Positions 7,303 to 10,818 of a stretch of 10,818 nucleotides of DNA are shown here, one piece after another. How positions within the stretch are numbered: the stretch's first letter is position 1; every line of letters starts with the position of its first letter. Made by a program: the position numbers and the translations under genes. This DNA comes from RUG13409 sp045546135. Its GTDB lineage: Bacteria; Bacillota; Clostridia; Peptostreptococcales; Anaerovoracaceae. Where the stretch lies: the NCBI GenBank assembly GCA_045546135.1, contig JAZQCD010000012.1:1-10818 (forward strand). Direction: 5' to 3'. The notes beneath the pieces are model-generated. The model searched no databases. It saw only the letters and a program-made list of their open reading frames with translations, and was not told where the DNA came from.

Positions 7303-7311
7303 ATGATAAAT

Positions 7312-8394
7312 ATGCTTAATTTTACTGTTGGACCCGTTATGTCCAGCGAATCTGTCAGAGCCATAGGCGCTGAACAGGTCCCTTATTTCCGTACTCCTGA
7401 ATTTTCAGAGGTCATGCTAGAGAACGAAAGGCTTTTTGCAAAGTTTGCAAAGGCAAAGAAGGGTTCAAGAGTCTGCTTCGTTACAGGATCAGGTACTGCA
7501 TCCATGGAGGCTGCAGTCATCAATGTATTTTCTAAAGAGGATAAAGTCCTGGTCGTAGACGGAGGAAGCTTTGGTCACAGATTCGTCGAGATGCTGGAGA
7601 TCTATGAGATCCCTCATACAGCCATAAAACCTGAATTCGGATACGGTATCACTAAAGATCAGCTTGATGAATATGATGGAAAGGGATACACAGGATTCCT
7701 TGTAAATATCGATGAGACATCTGTAGGAGTCCTCTATGACCTTAAACTCATAAGCGATTTCTGCACAAGGAATAACATATTCCTTGTTGTTGATTCCATC
7801 AGCTCATTCTTCTGCGATCATTTCAACATGGAAGAGATGAACATCAAGATGGTCATCACAGGTTCCCAGAAGGCCCTCGCATGTCCTCCGGGAATATCTG
7901 TAATAGTTCTTTCTCCTGAAGCTGTCGAAAGAGTCTATGCCCACAAGCCGAAGACCATGTATCTTGACATAAAACTCATGCTGGACAACGGAGAGAGAGG
8001 TCAGACTCCATTTACTCCTGCAGTAGGAATACTTCGCCAGATAAACAGAAGGCTTAAAGACATTGATGAGGCAGGCGGAGTTGACGCTGAAGTCGAAAGG
8101 ATAGCAGGACTTGCTTCATATTTTAGAAACAAACTGAAAGAAAAGGGTATTCCGCTTAGCATAGTATCCCATTCTCTTTCTAATGCTGTAACTCCTCTTA
8201 CTTCTGATAACGGTGTTTCTGCATATGACATATTCACTGTTCTTAAGGACGAGTACGGCATATGGGTATGCCCAAACGGCGGAGAATACAAAGACAAGAT
8301 ATTCAGAGTAGGACATATCGGAGATCTGCACGAAAAAGATTATGATACTCTCATCGATGCTCTTCTCGATATGAAGAAGAGAGGACTTCTCTGA
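7312..8394 (+). CDS. Class V PLP-dependent aminotransferase (alanine/serine-glyoxylate type)
   Basis: With the start at 7312 the protein has 360 residues, normal for the family. From the N-terminus it shows FTVGPV (4-9), the PLP-phosphate-binding GSGTAS (59-64), VVDSISS (159-165) with the Asp that contacts the pyridine nitrogen, and TGSQKALACPPG (183-194), in which K187 should form the Schiff base. It continues with QTPFTPAV and FRVGHIGD (331-338), whose Arg binds the substrate carboxylate. The SQKAL-x-x-PPG form matches alanine-glyoxylate or serine-glyoxylate aminotransferases better than 2-aminoethylphosphonate transaminase (PhnW). Sugar aminotransferases in glycan clusters are usually of the DegT/DnrJ family, so a class V enzyme here suggests amination of a small molecule. 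The next gene, a cytidylyltransferase fusion, starts 35 bases on, so the pair may make a CDP-activated amino-alcohol. The substrate is not determined. Confidence 0.85.
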   Translation: MLNFTVGPVMSSESVRAIGAEQVPYFRTPEFSEVMLENERLFAKFAKAKKGSRVCFVTGSGTASMEAAVINVFSKEDKVLVVDGGSFGHRFVEMLEIYEIPHTAIKPEFGYGITKDQLDEYDGKGYTGFLVNIDETSVGVLYDLKLISDFCTRNNIFLVVDSISSFFCDHFNMEEMNIKMVITGSQKALACPPGISVIVLSPEAVERVYAHKPKTMYLDIKLMLDNGERGQTPFTPAVGILRQINRRLKDIDEAGGVDAEVERIAGLASYFRNKLKEKGIPLSIVSHSLSNAVTPLTSDNGVSAYDIFTVLKDEYGIWVCPNGGEYKDKIFRVGHIGDLHEKDYDTLIDALLDMKKRGLL

Positions 8395-8429
8395 TATTCC
8401 AGTATTTTTATTGATTTAGGTGTACATCA

Positions 8430-9704
8430 ATGGTCAAAGTCATTACATACGGTACATTCGATCTGCTTCATTACGGTCATGTCAAGCTTCTCGAAAGAGC
8501 AAAGGCTCTTGGAGATTATCTTATCGTAGGAGTCACGAGCGATGACTATGATAAAACAAGAGGCAAGATAAACAATCAGCAGTCTTTAATGGAGCGTATA
8601 GCTTCAGTCAGAGCTACAGGTCTTGCTGATGAGATCATAGTCGAAGAATATGAAGGTCAAAAGATCGATGACATCAAAAGAAGGGGAATAGACATCTTCA
8701 CAGTCGGGTCAGACTGGGAAGGGAAGTTCGATTACCTTTCAGAATTTTGCAAAGTTATATATCTGCCAAGGACACAAGGGATCTCAAGCTCAGATCTCAG
8801 AGCTGAAAAGAGGAGACTTACAATAGGAGTTTTCGGAGAAGAAGGTCTTTGCAAAAAGTTCATCAAAGAGCTTGACTACGTCAACGGCGCAGAATACAAG
8901 GAATGCGATGAGACCTATGAAGGCGTAGACGCCGTGTATTTTGCAACTCATCCGTCGAGAAGATATGATGATATAAAAAGAGCGCTTCTTGCAGGAAAGC
9001 ATGTCATAACTGAGTCTCCGATAGCTCTTACTGCAGAAAAGTGCAAAGAACTCTTTGCTCTTGCTCATGAAAAGGGACTCATCCTTTGCGACGCAGTAAA
9101 GACAGCCTATTCGACTGCATATTCAAGGCTGCTTGTGGTTGCAAAGAGCGGCAGCATAGGAGAGATAGTCTCAGTAGATGCTTCATGTACAAGCCTTGAG
9201 GACGGAGCATGGAAAAAAGATGCTGACCTTACTTCAAAACAAAACAGCATATGCGCCTGGGCTCCGACTGCTCTTCTTCCCATATTCCAGCTCCTTGGAA
9301 ACAAATTCAAAGATATCGAGATAGTTTCTTGCATGCTCGATAAGGATCTTATGTTTGACGGCTTTACAAGGCTCGATCTTCTTTACGATCACGCAGTTGC
9401 AACTGCAAAGGTCGGTAAGGCTGCTAAATCTGAAGGAGAACTCGTCATCACAGGAACTAAAGGATATATCTATGTACCGGCTCCCTGGTGGAAGACAGAC
9501 TATTTTGAAGTCAAATTCGAGAACCAGTCAGATAACAAGAGACACTTTTATCAGCTTGACGGAGAAGGGATACGCTACGAGATAGTCTCATTCCTAAAAT
9601 CCATTGAAAAGGGCAGTCAGGATTTCTTCATAACAGAAGATACATCGGTAGCCATTTCGGATGTGATGGAGCGCTTCTATAGAGGCGAGATAAAAGAAAT
9701 ATAG
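8430..9704 (+). CDS. TagD-like cytidylyltransferase fused to a degenerate Gfo/Idh/MocA domain
   Basis: The 424-residue protein has two parts. Residues 1-126 closely resemble glycerol-3-phosphate cytidylyltransferase (TagD/TarD): ITYGTFDLLHYGHVKLLERA (5-24) with the HxGH catalytic motif at 14-17, VGSDWEGKFDYL (92-103), and the RTQGISSSDLR CTP-binding signature (114-124). This half looks active and should join CTP to an alcohol phosphate such as glycerol-3-phosphate. Residues about 129-424 have the Gfo/Idh/MocA oxidoreductase order: a Rossmann strand IGVFG, DAVYFATHPSRRYDD (167-181), AGKHVITESPIALTAE (188-203), and SGSIGEIVSVDAS (240-252). However, GxGxxG reads GEEGLC (136-141), the EKP lysine is S196, and the expected Asp/His pair aligns with A276 and T280. 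TagD enzymes are normally about 130 residues, so this is a fusion. AGGTG (8418-8422) precedes the ATG by 7 bases, and a terminator follows the stop. Confidence 0.88.
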   Translation: MVKVITYGTFDLLHYGHVKLLERAKALGDYLIVGVTSDDYDKTRGKINNQQSLMERIASVRATGLADEIIVEEYEGQKIDDIKRRGIDIFTVGSDWEGKFDYLSEFCKVIYLPRTQGISSSDLRAEKRRLTIGVFGEEGLCKKFIKELDYVNGAEYKECDETYEGVDAVYFATHPSRRYDDIKRALLAGKHVITESPIALTAEKCKELFALAHEKGLILCDAVKTAYSTAYSRLLVVAKSGSIGEIVSVDASCTSLEDGAWKKDADLTSKQNSICAWAPTALLPIFQLLGNKFKDIEIVSCMLDKDLMFDGFTRLDLLYDHAVATAKVGKAAKSEGELVITGTKGYIYVPAPWWKTDYFEVKFENQSDNKRHFYQLDGEGIRYEIVSFLKSIEKGSQDFFITEDTSVAISDVMERFYRGEIKEI

Positions 9705-9709
9705 AAATA

Positions 9710-9741
9710 AAAAACGATCGGGTGATGATCCGATCGTTTTT
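9710..9741. terminator. Bidirectional intrinsic terminator between convergent genes
   Basis: AAAAACGATCGG (9710-9721) and CCGATCGTTTTT (9730-9741) are perfect complements over 12 positions around an 8-base loop. The GC-rich core (CGATCGG) is flanked by A-runs on the left and T-runs on the right, so the structure has a U-tract in either direction. It begins 5 bases after the fusion gene's stop and lies 13 bases past the stop of the convergent acyltransferase gene, so it can serve both. Confidence 0.9.
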
Positions 9742-9754
9742 AATATGTCCTGCA

Positions 9755-10786
9755 TTATTTGTCTATCTTCGCAGACACAAGTTTAAAGGGTCTGTCGAAT
9801 ACGAAATGATATATGATGTGTATGATAAAGGCAATCAGATAGATACCTAAGGCTGTTGCAAACTGGTGGGGTATCAATATGTACAGAGGTTTTGCTGCAA
9901 AGGATTCTATTGCAGCATATTTTATGAAATAGGAATGGACTATAAAGCAGGTGAATGCAGCGCCTGCAAGAGTGTTTATGACTTTGCTTTTAAAATGCAT
10001 GTCCTTAAAAATGTAAAGTATGGCTGCAGCCGTTCCTATACAAAGAGGATTATTGTAATACCAAGCCTTCGTTGTAAAGAGGGAAAGCGCATAGTTTGCA
10101 AGTATCATGAGCGCGAGCAAAACTACTGCTTTTCCTTTAGATAATTTGATTTCTGCTGCTTTGATATAGTGTCCGATAAGATATACCAAAATGAAATTGA
10201 CTATGGTATATCCTGCCTGCGATCCTGTAAGGGATACGGTGCTAAGACCATCCACATTGCCGAATATGCTCAGGATATCTACAAGGAAAGTATAGGCAGA
10301 GAACAGGCAGACAGTGAGTATTATGAATCCTTTCAAGCGCTTTTGATCCATGGAACTAAGCATTGAATTAAGATATGGAGATATGAGATAGAGAGCGCAA
10401 TATATTATAACGAAGTAATTCATGGGAAGAAGGCATATTGCAAGCTCTTTAAGTGAAATGCCTGCACCCCTTTGCACTGCTCCTATCAAGTAGAAAAGGA
10501 CCCTGAAGAATATGACCTGGAAGATGAGTTCAATGACTTTTGATATCTTTCTTTTGCCTCCGGATCCCAGGAAATATCCTGTGATCATGACAAAAAGGTT
10601 GACAGCATAAGCAAAGAGAGTCTCTACAAAATAGAGATAATAGTAGTTAAAAGAACCTTTTTCTACGGCTATGAATGCACCTCCAAAACCATTGCTGTTA
10701 TAGTGGAGGAGCACTACTCCAAGCATGGTGATTATACGCAGCAGCTCTATAGATGAATTTCTTTCCTTCTTCACGATCTCGCTCAT
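9755..10786 (-). CDS. Acyltransferase family 3 membrane protein
   Basis: The 343-residue protein is an integral membrane acyltransferase of the OafA/Oac-like family 3, which moves acyl (often acetyl) groups onto cell-surface glycans. After a short charged N-terminus it has SIELLRIITMLGVVLLHYN (12-30), the signature first helix with the family's conserved His (H28). NLFVMITGYFLG follows in the next helix, and a late FTCFIVHSYF segment matches the family's F-x-x-H-S helix. About ten hydrophobic segments are visible. The start has AAGGA 7 bases upstream on the minus strand. The gene is convergent with the polysaccharide block and shares its terminator. Modification of the cluster's product is plausible from proximity but not shown, and some family members modify peptides or lipids instead. 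Confidence 0.87.
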   Translation of the reverse strand: MSEIVKKERNSSIELLRIITMLGVVLLHYNSNGFGGAFIAVEKGSFNYYYLYFVETLFAYAVNLFVMITGYFLGSGGKRKISKVIELIFQVIFFRVLFYLIGAVQRGAGISLKELAICLLPMNYFVIIYCALYLISPYLNSMLSSMDQKRLKGFIILTVCLFSAYTFLVDILSIFGNVDGLSTVSLTGSQAGYTIVNFILVYLIGHYIKAAEIKLSKGKAVVLLALMILANYALSLFTTKAWYYNNPLCIGTAAAILYIFKDMHFKSKVINTLAGAAFTCFIVHSYFIKYAAIESFAAKPLYILIPHQFATALGIYLIAFIIHIIYHFVFDRPFKLVSAKIDK

Positions 10787-10818
10787 TTCATGATTCCTTT
10801 TTCTTTCCTTTAAAATGT

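Noticed and set aside
7297..7311. GTG at 7297 as the aminotransferase start
   Set aside because: It lies within the ribosome binding region. GGAG at 7299-7302 is correctly spaced for the ATG at 7312, and the extra five residues are not part of the family motif.
7312..8394. 2-aminoethylphosphonate-pyruvate transaminase (PhnW)
   Set aside because: The Schiff-base region SQKAL-x-x-PPG matches the glyoxylate aminotransferase branch, and no phosphonate biosynthesis partner gene is visible.
9866..10366. Plus-strand open frames within the acyltransferase region
   Set aside because: They are antisense to a full-length membrane acyltransferase with clear family motifs, and their translations are low-complexity shadows rich in Cys, Tyr and Lys.
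1..10818. CRISPR arrays, tRNA or rRNA genes, insertion sequences, phage genes, riboswitches
   Set aside because: I saw no direct repeat arrays, cloverleaf sequences, transposase or integrase motifs, or conserved leader folds. The longest gene-free gap is about 90 bases.

Overview
The window looks like part of a low-to-moderate GC Bacillota chromosome, most likely a Clostridia/Lachnospiraceae-type bacterium. This is inferred from heavy use of AGA/AGG and ATA codons, strong AGGAGG-type ribosome binding sites, a TTG start, and family-level resemblance of the proteins. No species is claimed. The window is densely coding: the longest gene-free gap is about 90 bases (1361-1450). I see no tRNA, rRNA, CRISPR array, insertion sequence or phage gene.

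Layout. (1) Positions 1-1360 hold the tail of an operon unrelated to what follows: the C-terminal part of a uroporphyrinogen-decarboxylase-superfamily protein, a 43-residue small ORF, and a small multi-pass membrane protein, ending in an intrinsic terminator (1378-1405). (2) Positions 1451-9704 hold eight co-directional genes for a cell-surface polysaccharide: a GT2 glycosyltransferase, a DUF1972/GT4-type (rhamnosyltransferase-like) enzyme, RmlA (dTDP-glucose synthesis), a LicD-family phosphotransferase, a capsular-polysaccharide-synthesis (GT32-like) transferase, a second GT2 of the rhamnosyltransferase type, a class V PLP aminotransferase, and a two-domain protein that joins a TagD-like cytidylyltransferase to a Gfo/Idh/MocA-fold domain. 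The block ends in a strong bidirectional terminator (9710-9741). (3) A convergent membrane acyltransferase-3 gene occupies 9755-10786 on the minus strand.

How the genes may work together. RmlA starts nucleotide-sugar supply (dTDP-glucose, usually toward dTDP-rhamnose; RmlB/C/D are not in the window), and four glycosyltransferases build a repeat unit. LicD-family enzymes transfer a phospho-alcohol from a CDP-alcohol, and the TagD-like domain is of the type that makes CDP-glycerol. The aminotransferase directly upstream could supply an amino group. I therefore infer a glycan decorated with a phospho-(amino)alcohol, with O-acylation by the convergent acyltransferase as a possible further modification.

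The most unusual item is the TagD/Gfo-Idh-MocA fusion. Its oxidoreductase half appears to have lost the glycine-rich nucleotide motif, the EKP lysine and the catalytic Asp/His pair, so it looks like a pseudo-oxidoreductase fused to an apparently intact cytidylyltransferase.
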